Origin: Gammaproteobacteria bacterium
Lineage (GTDB): Bacteria; Pseudomonadota; Gammaproteobacteria; Berkiellales; Berkiellaceae
Length of the DNA: 36,270 nucleotides
NCBI GenBank assembly: GCA_013288185.1
Contig: JABDCK010000014.1
Coordinates: 1 to 36,270, forward strand
Reading direction: 5' to 3'
The translations under genes and the position numbers were made by a program. Within the stretch, counting starts at the first letter, position 1. Every line of letters starts with the position of its first letter. This document shows, piece by piece, positions 8,473 to 17,664 of this stretch. Below the pieces are notes generated by a model. That model saw nothing but the letters and a program-made list of their open reading frames with translations. It did not search any database and was not told where the DNA came from.

Positions 8473-8891
8473 GGGAAGAGATCCCTTTGCCAGAGTATGC
8501 AACGGATGGATCTGCAGGACTGGATTTGCGCGCCTGCGTTAAAGAAAATGTCGTCATTGCTCCTCATGAAACTATTCTTATTCCCACGGGACTTGCTATT
8601 TATATTGCGGATGAAAACTTAGCTGCGTTAATTTTGCCGCGTTCAGGCTTAGGTCACCGACATGGGATTGTGCTGGGAAATTTAGTGGGTTTAATTGATT
8701 CTGACTATCAAGGGGAACTTATGATTTCTTGTTGGAACCGCAGTCAAACACCTTTCACGGTTGAAGTGGGGGCGCGGTTAGCACAATTGATCTTTGTCCC
8801 GGTGGTACGTACTACTTTTCAAATCGTGACGGATTTTGCACAAACAGAACGCGGCGTGGGTGGTTTTGGTCATACGGGAATTGTCTCATGA
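8433..8891 (+). CDS. dut: Deoxyuridine 5'-triphosphate nucleotidohydrolase (dUTPase)
   Basis: A 152-aa trimeric dUTPase with all diagnostic motifs: [10 protein letters not shown] (25-34), [10 protein letters not shown] (69-78), '[11 protein letters not shown]' with catalytic D91 (86-96), 'RLAQLIFVP' and the P-loop-like [10 protein letters not shown] (140-149). It hydrolyses dUTP to dUMP and PPi, which keeps uracil out of DNA and feeds dTMP synthesis. It starts inside the end of coaBC and overlaps algC by the ATGA tetranucleotide, so the three genes are translationally coupled. Confidence 0.97.
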   Translation: MQKIQLRILDKRLGEEIPLPEYATDGSAGLDLRACVKENVVIAPHETILIPTGLAIYIADENLAALILPRSGLGHRHGIVLGNLVGLIDSDYQGELMISCWNRSQTPFTVEVGARLAQLIFVPVVRTTFQIVTDFAQTERGVGGFGHTGIVS

Positions 8892-10255
8892 ACCCAGAAA
8901 TTTTTAGGGCATGTGATATTCGCGGGATTGTGAATGAAACGCTCACGGCAGAAGTGGCTTATGCGCTGGGATTAAGTTTTGGCACCTTAGCACAGGCTAA
9001 AGGGCAAAACCGCGTGGTGGTGGGTAGAGATGGTCGTCATTCCGGGCCTTTTTTAAGTCAAGCCTTAAGTGAAGGCTTGAAGGCCAGCGGCATGCAGGTG
9101 ATGGATTTGGGCCAAGTGCCTACACCACTGGTGTATTTTGCGACTTATCTTTTAGAAACCGGGACCGGGATTATGGTGACGGGTAGTCATAATCCTGTGA
9201 ATTATAACGGTTTTAAAATGATGATAGCCGGTGATACTTTGGCAGAAGATGAAATTCAAGCCTTGTATCAATGTATACAAAAAGAAGCTTTTACCTATGG
9301 TGCGGGGAGTTATGAAAAATATGATTGCATTGCGCCTTATATTCACGCGGTTCAACAAGATATTCACTTAGCAAAGCCTTTAAAAGTGGTGGTGGATTGT
9401 GGCAGTGGGGTGGTTGGCGTATTAGCACAAACTTTATTTTCTTCCTTGGGATGTGAAGTTATTCCCTTGTATTGTGAAGTAGATGGTGATTTTCCGTTTC
9501 ACCATCCAGATCCTGGCCAGCCTAAAAATTTACAAGATTTGATTCAAGTGGTAAAACAAGAAAAGGCGGATTTAGGCATTGCTTTTGATGGGGATGGCGA
9601 CCGGTTAGGTCTGGTCACCGATGAAGGTGAAATTGTCTGGCCTGATAGGCTTATGATGCTATTTGCACAAGACTTACTCACCAGACAACCCGGCAGTAAA
9701 ATTATTTATGATGTGAAGTGCTCTAATCAATTGAAAGCGCGGATTACAGAATGTGGTGGTATTCCGATTATGTATAAAACGGGGCACGCGTTAATCAAGC
9801 GAAAAATGAAAGCAGAGCAAGCGGCTTTAGCAGGAGAAATGAGTGGTCATTTCTTTTTTAAAGAACGTTGGTATGGTTTTGATGATGGTTGTTATGCCGC
9901 AGCCCGCTTGCTGGAGATTTTATCTAAGCAGGATGCTAAAATTTCAACCTTGTTTAAAGCCTTGCCCAATAGCATTAGCACGCCGGAGATTAATATTGCT
10001 ATTGCAGAGGAGAAAAAATTCTCTTTTATTGAACAATTCAAGCATGCGCATAATTTTGACTCGGTTGAATTGATTACGGTAGATGGTCTTAGAGTAGAAT
10101 TTCAGGATGGCTGGGGCTTAGTACGCGCTTCTAACACCACCCCTTGTTTGGTGCTGCGTTTTGAAGCCAATGATGCTATGGCTCTTAAGCGTATTCAGGA
10201 AAATTTTAAACTTTCTATTTTGAGAATCGCGCCGGAACTACATGTACCGTTTTAA
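8888..10255 (+). CDS. algC: Phosphomannomutase/phosphoglucomutase (AlgC/ManB type)
   Basis: A 455-aa alpha-D-phosphohexomutase. The catalytic phosphoserine is S100 in TGSHNP (98-103). The Mg-binding loop DGDGDR is at 234-239, the sugar-binding loop GEMSGH at 316-321, and the phosphate-binding 'RASNTTP' near the C-terminus. It interconverts the 1- and 6-phosphates of mannose or glucose and supplies GDP-mannose and other precursors for surface glycans. Its place after dut in the coaBC-dut order matches algC of Pseudomonas, so I use that symbol; substrate preference is inferred. It ends 2 bp from the convergent pyrE. Confidence 0.93.
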   Translation: MNPEIFRACDIRGIVNETLTAEVAYALGLSFGTLAQAKGQNRVVVGRDGRHSGPFLSQALSEGLKASGMQVMDLGQVPTPLVYFATYLLETGTGIMVTGSHNPVNYNGFKMMIAGDTLAEDEIQALYQCIQKEAFTYGAGSYEKYDCIAPYIHAVQQDIHLAKPLKVVVDCGSGVVGVLAQTLFSSLGCEVIPLYCEVDGDFPFHHPDPGQPKNLQDLIQVVKQEKADLGIAFDGDGDRLGLVTDEGEIVWPDRLMMLFAQDLLTRQPGSKIIYDVKCSNQLKARITECGGIPIMYKTGHALIKRKMKAEQAALAGEMSGHFFFKERWYGFDDGCYAAARLLEILSKQDAKISTLFKALPNSISTPEINIAIAEEKKFSFIEQFKHAHNFDSVELITVDGLRVEFQDGWGLVRASNTTPCLVLRFEANDAMALKRIQENFKLSILRIAPELHVPF

Positions 10256-10257
10256 AT

Positions 10258-10896
10258 TTAGACCCCATAGATTTCTCTATACACTTCCATGGGTTTTTTA
10301 AACTTGGCGAGTTGTGGGTCTTTGGCGACAAATTCAAGGATATCTGCAAACGTGACAATGGCTTTAACGGGCACATCAAAATTTTCTTGAATTTCCTGAA
10401 TGGCAGATAAGGAGCCTTGCCCTTTTTCCTGCCTATCTAAGGCTACGATGATGCCTACCGCCTGCGCGTTTGCCGCATGAATGATTTGAAATGATTCCCG
10501 GATGGCGGTGCCCGCGGTAATCACATCATCAATAATTAACGCCCGCCCGGCTAAATGCCCAATAATTTGGCCACCTTCACCATGATCTTTGGCTTCTTTG
10601 CGGTTAAAGCAAAAGGGAATATTTTGTTGAAAACGGGTTGCCAGGGCGATTGCCGTTGTGCAAACGAGCGGAATGCCTTTATACGCCGGGCCAAAGAGCC
10701 GGTCATAAGGAATTTTTGCGGCTTGAATTGCAAAGGCATAACATTCCCCTAAAACACGTAGGGCGCTTCCAGAACTAAGTTGCCCAACATTGAAAAAATA
10801 GGGGCTAATGCGCCCGGATTTTAAGGTAAATTCCCCAAAACGTAAGGCTGCGTTGGCAAAGGCCAGCTCTAAAAATATTTTTTGATAGTCTTGCAT
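10258..10896 (-). CDS. pyrE: Orotate phosphoribosyltransferase
   Basis: A 212-aa protein starting [20 protein letters not shown], which aligns from residue 1 with the E. coli PyrE N-terminus. It carries '[13 protein letters not shown]', the flexible catalytic loop 'KDHGEGG' (103-109) and the PRPP-binding motif '[11 protein letters not shown]' (121-131). It converts orotate and PRPP to OMP in pyrimidine synthesis. No Shine-Dalgarno precedes the ATG; a TGG-TATAAT box lies 5 nt upstream instead, which predicts a leaderless mRNA. The gene is divergent from the ExoIII/Crc-family gene, as neighbouring genes are in Pseudomonas. Confidence 0.96.
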   Translation of the reverse strand: MQDYQKIFLELAFANAALRFGEFTLKSGRISPYFFNVGQLSSGSALRVLGECYAFAIQAAKIPYDRLFGPAYKGIPLVCTTAIALATRFQQNIPFCFNRKEAKDHGEGGQIIGHLAGRALIIDDVITAGTAIRESFQIIHAANAQAVGIIVALDRQEKGQGSLSAIQEIQENFDVPVKAIVTFADILEFVAKDPQLAKFKKPMEVYREIYGV

Positions 10897-10910
10897 AGTT
10901 CATTATACCA
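10882..10910. promoter_or_regulatory. Overlapping divergent promoters of pyrE and xth, predicted leaderless
   Basis: Only 20 bp separate the two start codons. On the minus strand TGG-TATAAT (10910-10902) is a perfect extended -10, and transcription would begin at about the pyrE ATG (10896). On the plus strand TTGATA (10882-10887), a 16-bp spacer and TATACC (10904-10909) would place the xth start near 10916. The two -10 boxes share 10904-10907, so the promoters should be mutually exclusive. Neither gene has a Shine-Dalgarno. Confidence 0.5.
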
Positions 10911-10916
10911 TGTGGC

Positions 10917-11687
10917 ATGCGAATTATTACTGTTAATGTAAATGGGATCCGATCTGCACACAAGAAAGGATTGTTTATATGGCTTGCTAAGCAAAATGCC
11001 GATGTTATTTGCTTGCAAGAAGTGCGAGCCGGGTCAGATATTTTAGCCCAAGAAGCCTTTCAATTACCGGGTTATTACTGTTATTACCAAAGTGCCCAAA
11101 AAAGCGGTTACAGCGGTGTTGGCATTTTTAGCAAAAAAGAGCCCGATAACATAGTAACGCAGCTGGGGTTTGCACTGGCCGACGAGGAAGGCCGGTATAT
11201 TCATGTCGAAATTGATGGGTTAACCGTTGCCTCATTATATTTGCCCTCGGGTACCAGTGGGGATGCGCGCCAAACCTTAAAATATGAATTTATGGCGCGT
11301 TATTTAGAGCACTTAGAAGCACATTTGCATTCTGGACGCCCCGTTATTATTTGTGGGGATTGGAATATCGCCCATAAGAATATTGATTTGAAGAATTGGC
11401 GCGCCAATCAAAAAAATTCTGGATTTTTACCACAAGAAAGAGCGTGGTTGGATGTGCTTTTTGAAGAAAAAGGTTTTGTGGATGCTTTTAGAGTCATCAA
11501 TCAGGAACCTTCCCAGTATACCTGGTGGTCTAACCGGGGACGCGCTTGGGATAACAATGTGGGGTGGCGTATTGATTATCAAATTACCACTCCTGCCCTT
11601 AAAAAGGCAATTCGTGCAGTGCACATTTACAAAGAAGAACGGTTTTCAGATCATGCGCCACTCATCATCGATTATGATTTAGGGTAA
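10917..11687 (+). CDS. xth: Exodeoxyribonuclease III / AP endonuclease (Crc-syntenic)
   Basis: A 256-aa endonuclease/exonuclease/phosphatase-fold protein. The catalytic set of ExoIII is intact: N-terminal N7/N9 region, E35 in CLQEVR, Y108 in LYLPSG, D148/N150 in GDWNIAH, D220 in RIDYQ and D245-H246 in SDHAP. It should cleave abasic sites and degrade 3' ends. Position between pyrE and rph, and lines such as 'NADVICLQ', 'VKNW/LKNW' and 'ERAWLD', match Pseudomonas Crc. Crc, as I recall it, has lost the catalytic residues. This looks like the nuclease-active form of the Crc lineage. Its end overlaps rph by 9 bp. Confidence 0.9.
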   Translation: MRIITVNVNGIRSAHKKGLFIWLAKQNADVICLQEVRAGSDILAQEAFQLPGYYCYYQSAQKSGYSGVGIFSKKEPDNIVTQLGFALADEEGRYIHVEIDGLTVASLYLPSGTSGDARQTLKYEFMARYLEHLEAHLHSGRPVIICGDWNIAHKNIDLKNWRANQKNSGFLPQERAWLDVLFEEKGFVDAFRVINQEPSQYTWWSNRGRAWDNNVGWRIDYQITTPALKKAIRAVHIYKEERFSDHAPLIIDYDLG

Positions 11688-12398
11688 ATTCAGCAAAGTT
11701 CTTTGTTTGACAATTAGCTCTTGAATACCTTTTTTCGCTAAATCTAACATGTTATTTAAATCTTCAATTTTAAAGGGGCTGTCTTCTGCGGTGCCTTGTA
11801 CTTCAATAAATTCATTATGCTCTGTCATCACCACATTCATATCCGTTTGTGCAGTGGAATCTTCCGCATAATCTAAATCCAATACCGGGAAACTTTTAAA
11901 CATGCCAACAGAAACCGCCGCAATCAGATGTTTGAGGGGAAATTTTTTGACTAAGCGTCGTTTTTGCATCCAGTGAAAAGCTTCAACCAAGGCAATACAG
12001 CCTCCGGTCACGCTGGCGGTGCGGGTGCCCCCATCTGCTTGAATGACATCACAATCCACCACAATGGTATTTTCTCCTAAAGCGTCCAGGTGCACGCAAG
12101 AGCGCAAAGCACGGCCTATAAAACGCTGGATTTCCTGAGAACGGGCGGCGGGTTTGCCAAGGACAATTTCTCGCATCATCCTATCGGTCGTTGATCGTGG
12201 TAACATGCTATATTCTGCAGTTATCCACCCTTGACCGGTGCCTTTCAGGAATTTCGGGATCCCAGGGGTCACAGAGGCATTACAGATGACTTTTGTGTCA
12301 CCGAATTCTACCAGGACAGAGCCCTCAGGGTGCTTAATATAATTACGGGTAAACTTGATTTCTCTAAGTTCATTATGATTTCGGGCACTGGGACGCAT
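11679..12398 (-). CDS. rph: Ribonuclease PH
   Basis: A 239-aa phosphorolytic 3'-5' exoribonuclease that trims tRNA precursors. Family signatures are '[20 protein letters not shown]' at the start, '[16 protein letters not shown]' (55-70), '[14 protein letters not shown]' (86-99), whose arginine binds phosphate, and '[11 protein letters not shown]' (123-133). Length is normal, and the C-terminus is intact, unlike the frameshifted rph of E. coli K-12. AAAGG lies upstream of the start. Divergent from yicC and convergent with xth, as in related genomes. Confidence 0.96.
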   Translation of the reverse strand: MRPSARNHNELREIKFTRNYIKHPEGSVLVEFGDTKVICNASVTPGIPKFLKGTGQGWITAEYSMLPRSTTDRMMREIVLGKPAARSQEIQRFIGRALRSCVHLDALGENTIVVDCDVIQADGGTRTASVTGGCIALVEAFHWMQKRRLVKKFPLKHLIAAVSVGMFKSFPVLDLDYAEDSTAQTDMNVVMTEHNEFIEVQGTAEDSPFKIEDLNNMLDLAKKGIQELIVKQRTLLNLP

Positions 12399-12436
12399 AA
12401 GATTACCTTTAACAAAAGCCGGTATTGTATGCAGCT

Positions 12437-12464
12437 TTGTTAGTCTTGGCGATAGTGATATGAT
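12437..12464 (+). promoter_or_regulatory. Candidate promoter of the yicC-gmk-rpoZ-spoT operon
   Basis: TTGTTA (12437-12442), a 16-bp spacer, and TATGAT (12459-12464) preceded by TGA, which makes an extended -10. A leader of about 40 nt would end with AAGGGAG before the yicC ATG. No terminator is visible between the four downstream genes. Confidence 0.5.
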
Positions 12465-12510
12465 AATATATGTTATTTAGTTAATAAAATTACAAGGGAG
12501 TCGCAGTACA

Positions 12511-13377
12511 ATGATTGCGAGTATGACGGCTTTTGCGCGCCAAGCCATTCAAAAAGAATGGGGACAGGCAATTTGGGAATTGCGATCGGTTAACCATCGC
12601 TACCTCGAGCTTTCATTTAAAATGCCAGAAAATTTTCGGGAATGGGAAGTTGAATGGCGCAATTTGGCCACAAAAACGCTCCATCGTGGTAAAGTAGAGT
12701 GTCATTTGAGTTTTTTCCCGAGCAGCCAAACGGCACCATTATTACAAGTGAATACCGGTTTGGTTGAGCAACTATTAGCAAGTTATCACATTGTGACCCA
12801 ATATCCAGGGGTGAATGCTACACTCAACGCTATGGAATTATTGCGCTGGCCTGAGGTATTGATTGCAGCAACCAGGGATATCTCTCAATTACAGGAGCCA
12901 TTAACACAACTGTTAACCGTTGCTTTACAGAATTTGACTGAGGTGCGACAACGCGAAGGGCAGCAATTACGGCATCTTTTAGAAGACAAGCTAGCACAAG
13001 TGATGGTACAAGTGGCGATAGTGAGAGAAAATCTTCCACTAAGCTTACAAGCTCAAAAGCAAAAGCTCATACAAAAATTAGAGGAAGTACAAATATCGGC
13101 AGATCCCCAGCGCTTAGAGCAAGAAATGGTATTATATGCGCAGCGCATTGATGTTGTCGAAGAGATGGAACGATTAGTTGCGCATACCCAAGAAGTACAG
13201 CGTACGTTAATGGGTGATGAAGCCATGGGTCGGCGTTTAGATTTTTTAATGCAGGAAATGAATCGCGAAGCCAATACCTTGGCCGCAAAAGCGTTGGATG
13301 TGAATGTGCGACAAGCAGCCATTGAACTGAAAGTTTTAATAGAACAAATGCGCGAACAAATTCAAAATATAGAGTAG
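12511..13377 (+). CDS. yicC: YicC-family endoribonuclease
   Basis: A 288-aa protein with the YicC N-terminal signature 'SMTAFARQ..QKEWGQAIWE', then 'LRSVNHRYLELSFKMPENFR', and the C-terminal DUF1732 pattern 'RRLDFLMQEMNREANTLAAK' (about 248-267). Acidic/Gln-rich helices lie between them. YicC-like proteins have been described as endoribonucleases acting in RNA decay. An AAGGGAG Shine-Dalgarno supports the start. It lies 7 bp upstream of gmk in the conserved yicC-gmk-rpoZ-spoT arrangement. Confidence 0.93.
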   Translation: MIASMTAFARQAIQKEWGQAIWELRSVNHRYLELSFKMPENFREWEVEWRNLATKTLHRGKVECHLSFFPSSQTAPLLQVNTGLVEQLLASYHIVTQYPGVNATLNAMELLRWPEVLIAATRDISQLQEPLTQLLTVALQNLTEVRQREGQQLRHLLEDKLAQVMVQVAIVRENLPLSLQAQKQKLIQKLEEVQISADPQRLEQEMVLYAQRIDVVEEMERLVAHTQEVQRTLMGDEAMGRRLDFLMQEMNREANTLAAKALDVNVRQAAIELKVLIEQMREQIQNIE

Positions 13378-13384
13378 GGGAGCA

Positions 13385-13996
13385 ATGAAAACGCAAGGCA
13401 CGTTATTTATTATTTCTGCTCCTTCTGGTGGCGGTAAGACTAGCTTAGTCAATGCGCTGTTACAGCAATTTTCTTTATTGACGGTCTCTGTCTCTCATAC
13501 CACGCGGGCCCCGCGTGTAGGAGAAGTGGATGGTAAAAATTATTTCTTTGTTAATGAAAGCACTTTTAATGAATACCGGCAACGAGGTGCGTTTTTAGAA
13601 TATGCGCAAGTGTTTAATCACTGGTATGGCACTTCAAAAGCCTGGGTAGAAAATCAGTTAAATGCTGGCTTGGATGTGATTTTAGAAATCGATTGGCAAG
13701 GAGCAAAGCGCGTCAAAGAATTAATGCCTTGCGTTTCCATCTTTATTTTACCCCCTTCTCGAGAAATATTGCTAGCACGCTTACAAGGCCGGCAGCAAGA
13801 TAGCCCGCAGGTCATTGCACAAAGGATGAATCAGGCCAGTAATGAAATTGCCCATTATGAAGAATATGATTTTGTCGTTATTAATGATAATTTTGAAGAA
13901 GCGTTATTGGATTTATCCGCTATCGTAAGAGCGCAACGGGTGAGAACACCACAACAAAAGCTGCGATTACGTAAACTGTTAGATTCATTATTATAA
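13385..13996 (+). CDS. gmk: Guanylate kinase
   Basis: A 203-aa kinase converting GMP and ATP to GDP and ADP. The P-loop '[10 protein letters not shown]' (11-20) is followed by '[21 protein letters not shown]', the GMP-binding segment, '[16 protein letters not shown]', and '[11 protein letters not shown]' (Walker B-like). Normal length; GGGGAG precedes the ATG. It sits between yicC and rpoZ, so GMP/GDP supply is co-transcribed with the (p)ppGpp enzyme. Confidence 0.97.
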   Translation: MKTQGTLFIISAPSGGGKTSLVNALLQQFSLLTVSVSHTTRAPRVGEVDGKNYFFVNESTFNEYRQRGAFLEYAQVFNHWYGTSKAWVENQLNAGLDVILEIDWQGAKRVKELMPCVSIFILPPSREILLARLQGRQQDSPQVIAQRMNQASNEIAHYEEYDFVVINDNFEEALLDLSAIVRAQRVRTPQQKLRLRKLLDSLL

Positions 13997-14022
13997 TTAT
14001 TAGTATTAGGAGAAAGAAGAAT

Positions 14023-14229
14023 ATGGCGCGCATTACCGTTGAAGATTGTTTAGATCATGTCGACAATCGCTTTGAACTGGTGTTAGTGGCGAGCAAAAGA
14101 GCTAGACAACTAGCAGAAGGCGCTGAGCCCTTGGTACCCTGGCTTAATGATAAAGCAACCGTGGTTGCTTTGCGTGAAATTGCGCAAGGACTGCTAGCGC
14201 GGGATTTCCTTTCTGAAAAGGAAAATTAG
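14023..14229 (+). CDS. rpoZ: RNA polymerase omega subunit
   Basis: A 68-aa protein with the omega signature [20 protein letters not shown], '[16 protein letters not shown]', then '[15 protein letters not shown]'. Omega helps assemble RNA polymerase and forms part of a ppGpp binding site in proteobacteria. That fits its place directly upstream of spoT. TAGGAGA precedes the ATG. Confidence 0.97.
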   Translation: MARITVEDCLDHVDNRFELVLVASKRARQLAEGAEPLVPWLNDKATVVALREIAQGLLARDFLSEKEN

Positions 14230-14244
14230 GAGGTTGCCAGTTCC

Positions 14245-16347
14245 GTGTTTGTTTTCAACGATTTACAAAAACAACTGGCACTTTACTTATCGCAAGAACA
14301 GATTGCGCTGATTGCCAGCGCATATGAAGTCGCTGCCAAAGCGCATGAAGGCCAAATTCGTTCAACGGGTGAGCCTTATATTTCTCATCCCTTGGAAGTG
14401 GCAAGAATTTTAGCGGGCATGCGCATGGATCACCAGGGCATCATGGCGGCCATGCTGCATGATGTGATTGAGGATACCGCAATCGATAAAGCCTCTATTG
14501 CACAGCAATTTGGTGATAAAGTTGCTGAGCTCGTGGATGGCGTGAGTAAATTAAAACAGATTAAATTTGAAAACCGAGAACAAGCGCAAGCGGAAAATTT
14601 TCGCAAAATGATCTTGGCCATGGCGCAAGATATTCGTGTTATTTTAATTAAATTAGCCGATCGCTTACATAACATGCGTACGCTTGGCGCTGTCCCCACG
14701 GAGAAAAGACGACGCGTTGCACTGGAAACCTTAGAAATTTACGCACCGATTGCATACCGGCTGGGTATGAATCATATGCGGGTAGAATTTGAAGATTTGG
14801 GTTTTGCTGCGCTTTATCCCTTGCGTTATCGGGTACTCAAAGAAGCCGTTATGCACTCAAGGGGGCATCGGCAGAGTTTAATTCACAATATTGAAAATGG
14901 CATAAAAAATAAATTAGATGCGGTGGGGTTAAAAAGTAGCGCTGTTTGGGGAAGAGAAAAGCATCTTTATAGTTTATATAAGAAAATGCAGAAAAAACGT
15001 CTTTCCCTACTAGAAGTCATGGATGTTTATGCTTTTCGCATTATTGTGCAAAAACCCGAGGAGTGTTATTTGGCACTGGGTGTGATTCATAGCGCTTACC
15101 GACCAATCGCCAGACGTTTTAAAGATTATATTGCCATTCCTAAAGCCAATGGTTATCAATCCTTGCATACCACGTTAATTGGGCCGCATGGTGTACCAAT
15201 GGAAGTGCAAATCCGCACCCAAGAAATGGAAAATTTAGCTGAAAATGGTATTGCAGCGCATTGGTTATATAAAACAGAAGAAAAAGAAGCCGCCAGAATG
15301 CATACCCGCAAATGGCTGAAAGGGTTATTAGAGATTCAAAAAAGTACGCGTAATCCCATTGAGTTTATTGAAAATGTAAAAACGGATCTATTTTCAGATG
15401 CCGTCTATGTTTTTTCACCCAAGGGTAGTATCTTCTCCCTGCCAGAAGGGGCAACTCCTGTTGATTTTGCGTATATGGTACATACCGATATTGGTGACAA
15501 CTGTATTGGCTGTAAAATTGATAGACGGCTTTCTCCTTTAAATACCCGCTTACGTAATGGCCAAACTATAGAGATTGTCACAGCTACTGGGGCCCAGCCT
15601 AATCCCGCCTGGTTAAGCTTTGCCGTAACGGCAAAAGCACGCAGTAATATTCGGCATTGGTTAAAAAATCAACAACGCACCGAGTTGCAGGCCCTGGGTA
15701 AACGCTTAATTGAAAGTGTCTTAATGGCATCGCAGTTGCAATTAAGCGATTTTTCTAAGGAAACCTTAGCACAGTTATTAACTGAATTTGAATTGACGCA
15801 TTGGGAAGAGTTACTGGAAGAAGTGGCTTTGGGTAAGCGCATGGCGCCTTTGGTGGCGCAATATATGTTGACGCTACAAGGCTTACAACCGTCGGTAAAA
15901 AATCCGGAGGTTTTACGGATATCTGGAACAGAAGGACTGGTCGTTACCTATGCAAAATGTTGTCATCCCATTCCGGGAGATTTAATTGTCGGACATATTA
16001 CCTTAGGGCAGGGAATTGCCATCCATAGAGAAACCTGTAGTAAAATCGCCAAATTTAGGAAAATACCTAATCAATGCATTAATGTGCAATGGGAAGTTGA
16101 TATAACCGGTGATTTCCAAGTACCGGTGGAAGTAGATGTTATCAATAACCGTGGTTTACTTGCGCAATTAGCTAGTGCAATCACGGAATCTGATGCAAAT
16201 ATTATCAATGTTTATGTGGATGAGCATGATGGCCGGCATAATACCATCAGATTTGTCATTGCCGTGCAAAATCGATTACATTTGGCAAAAATTATGCGCC
16301 GGTTGCGTATGGTTTCAGATGTAACCCATATTGCCCGCGGTAAATAA
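14245..16347 (+). CDS. spoT: Bifunctional (p)ppGpp synthase/hydrolase
   Basis: A 700-aa RelA/SpoT-family protein with four domains in order. The HD hydrolase has H48 in 'ISHPL' and HD at 72-73 in 'LHDVIEDT'. The synthetase follows (~236-330, 'GREKHLYSLYKKM', 'ANGYQSLHT'). TGS is at ~387-447 and ACT at ~625-700. RFKD at 291-294 is the RXKD motif of bifunctional enzymes rather than the EXDD of monofunctional RelA. The cell should therefore make and destroy (p)ppGpp with this protein. The start is GTG at 14245, with AGGAGG upstream. The stop lies in the loop of a hairpin (16331-16357). Confidence 0.96.
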   Translation: MFVFNDLQKQLALYLSQEQIALIASAYEVAAKAHEGQIRSTGEPYISHPLEVARILAGMRMDHQGIMAAMLHDVIEDTAIDKASIAQQFGDKVAELVDGVSKLKQIKFENREQAQAENFRKMILAMAQDIRVILIKLADRLHNMRTLGAVPTEKRRRVALETLEIYAPIAYRLGMNHMRVEFEDLGFAALYPLRYRVLKEAVMHSRGHRQSLIHNIENGIKNKLDAVGLKSSAVWGREKHLYSLYKKMQKKRLSLLEVMDVYAFRIIVQKPEECYLALGVIHSAYRPIARRFKDYIAIPKANGYQSLHTTLIGPHGVPMEVQIRTQEMENLAENGIAAHWLYKTEEKEAARMHTRKWLKGLLEIQKSTRNPIEFIENVKTDLFSDAVYVFSPKGSIFSLPEGATPVDFAYMVHTDIGDNCIGCKIDRRLSPLNTRLRNGQTIEIVTATGAQPNPAWLSFAVTAKARSNIRHWLKNQQRTELQALGKRLIESVLMASQLQLSDFSKETLAQLLTEFELTHWEELLEEVALGKRMAPLVAQYMLTLQGLQPSVKNPEVLRISGTEGLVVTYAKCCHPIPGDLIVGHITLGQGIAIHRETCSKIAKFRKIPNQCINVQWEVDITGDFQVPVEVDVINNRGLLAQLASAITESDANIINVYVDEHDGRHNTIRFVIAVQNRLHLAKIMRRLRMVSDVTHIARGK

Positions 16348-16357
16348 CCACGGGCAA
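16331..16357. terminator. Hairpin at the spoT stop codon, possible terminator
   Basis: TTGCCCGCGG (16331-16340) and CCACGGGCAA (16348-16357) form a 10-bp stem with one mismatch. The spoT TAA lies in the loop. No clear T-run follows on either strand, so it may be a weak or factor-dependent terminator between the convergent spoT and small-peptide genes. Confidence 0.4.
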
Positions 16358-16372
16358 TAATAGGAAGAAGAA

Positions 16373-16648
16373 TTAAGCAGTCGTTGTGGATTGTTTTTGG
16401 TAGTATTTTGACCACAAGGATGCATCCAAATCAGTTGTCACGTCATCTAATAAATTAGCGACAGCGCCGATACCAGCACCCACCATCATTACGCTGAGTA
16501 CGGCAGGAATGGCTGCAGCTCCAGTAAATTGTAGCGCTACACCGGCAACAGTGCCAAACAATACACCTGCTCCAGCGCCACTGACAACGGAATTGGTATA
16601 ATATCCACCAGCTACTTGACCAAGTTCTTGATTATCTAAACTTCTCAT
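16373..16648 (-). CDS. Double-glycine leader peptide, bacteriocin/microcin-like precursor
   Basis: A 91-aa peptide. The first 15 residues, MRSLDNQELGQVAGG, fit the class II bacteriocin/ColV-type leader (L..EL..V.GG), with cleavage expected after G15. The mature 76 residues are Gly/Ala/Val-rich and hydrophobic, with GxxxG-like spacing ('VSGAGAGVLFGTVAG') in two membrane-active stretches (~20-45, ~47-66). They have no cysteine and end in a polar QKQSTTTA tail. AAGGAAA lies 8 nt upstream and a TATAAT promoter is at 16688-16715. No immunity protein or C39-peptidase ABC transporter is encoded in this window. It could instead be a secreted membrane-active protein of another kind. Confidence 0.6.
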   Translation of the reverse strand: MRSLDNQELGQVAGGYYTNSVVSGAGAGVLFGTVAGVALQFTGAAAIPAVLSVMMVGAGIGAVANLLDDVTTDLDASLWSKYYQKQSTTTA

Positions 16649-16687
16649 TTTTCATTTCCTTATCTTATAGAGTTAAAACGCCATTCC

Positions 16688-16715
16688 ATTATATATACAG
16701 AAAAATTTAGAGCAA
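16688..16715 (-). promoter_or_regulatory. Candidate promoter of the double-glycine peptide gene
   Basis: On the minus strand TTGCTC (16715-16710), a 16-bp spacer and a perfect TATAAT (16693-16688). The predicted start near 16681 gives a leader of about 33 nt including the AAGGAAA Shine-Dalgarno. Confidence 0.5.
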
Positions 16716-16716
16716 T

Positions 16717-16732
16717 AAGTGCATATACACTT
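16717..16732. promoter_or_regulatory. Inverted repeat, candidate operator between the GG-peptide and arginase genes
   Basis: AAGTG-CATATA-CACTT is a 16-bp dyad just upstream of the peptide gene's -35 and about 60 bp before the arginase ATG. It could bind a dimeric regulator of either gene. It does not clearly match the ArgR box I recall. Only the symmetry is seen. Confidence 0.3.
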
Positions 16733-16791
16733 TAAATAAAGATTAACTGGAAATAGCCGACAAGTATTGAGACAAACTAAAAAGGATCCCC

Positions 16792-17664
16792 ATGAAGCAG
16801 TCTTCTATTAATTATATTGGCGCTGGCCTGGGTTGGGGAGCACAGCATCATGAAACAGAATTAGGTCCGCAACTATTAAAGGATCTTAATGTATTGACGG
16901 GGCATTGGCGCAGAGTGCTTAAGCCTGCAATATCTGCGACGACGGGAAAAAATTTAAGTTACCTCCAACGTTTGGAACAGATCCGTTTTTTTGATGAAGC
17001 ACTTGCCAATGAAGTCATGGCTTGTATGCAAGAGAAGCATTTTCCCATTATTTTAGGTGGCGATCATACTATTGCGGTGGGGACCTGGAGCGGGGTGGTG
17101 AGTCACTTGCAAGCTGCTGGACAGTTTGGACTGATTTGGATTGATGCGCATATGGATGCGCATACGCCACAGACATCGGAGTCACATGCTATTCATGGCA
17201 TGCCTTTGGCTGCTTTATTGGGTTATGGTGAGCCGGGGTTAGTAAATCTTTGTGAGAAAGGATCTAAACTCAAACCCAATCAAGTGGTATTAATAGGTGT
17301 GCGGAGTTTTGAAACCGGTGAGGCAAAACTTCTAAAAGCGTTAAACGTCAAAATCTTTTTTATGAAAGATATCCAGCAGCAAGGATTTGAAAAAGTGTTT
17401 TTGCAAGCATTAGAAATTGTCAATACCGATACCAAAGGATTTGGAATTAGTATTGATATGGATGCCTTTGATCCTACCATTGCCCCAGGTACGGGTTGTC
17501 CTGAACCCAACGGTCTTGGCTTGCCAGAGGTTTGTCAGCAATTAGCTAAATTACGCGATAATCCGCAATTGAAGGCCTTAGAAATAGTCGAGTACGATCC
17601 TACCAAGGATGTTGCGTATAAAACGGCTTATGGAATTGAAAGCTTAATTAAAGGACTATTATGA
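16792..17664 (+). CDS. rocF: Arginase
   Basis: A 290-aa ureohydrolase that splits arginine into ornithine and urea. The binuclear Mn site is complete: GGDHT (89-93), DAHMDAH (118-124) and 'SIDMDAFDP' with D222/D224 (220-228), plus 'EIVEYDP' near the end. Agmatinase and formiminoglutamase share the fold. Overlap with an ornithine aminotransferase gene by ATGA strongly favours arginase. AAGGATC precedes the ATG. With rocD it forms a two-step route from arginine to glutamate semialdehyde, useful for an intracellular amino-acid user. Confidence 0.93.
   Translation: MKQSSINYIGAGLGWGAQHHETELGPQLLKDLNVLTGHWRRVLKPAISATTGKNLSYLQRLEQIRFFDEALANEVMACMQEKHFPIILGGDHTIAVGTWSGVVSHLQAAGQFGLIWIDAHMDAHTPQTSESHAIHGMPLAALLGYGEPGLVNLCEKGSKLKPNQVVLIGVRSFETGEAKLLKALNVKIFFMKDIQQQGFEKVFLQALEIVNTDTKGFGISIDMDAFDPTIAPGTGCPEPNGLGLPEVCQQLAKLRDNPQLKALEIVEYDPTKDVAYKTAYGIESLIKGLL

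Noticed and set aside
13053-13396. Minus-strand frames inside yicC
   Set aside because: Shadows of a well-conserved gene with no independent start signals.
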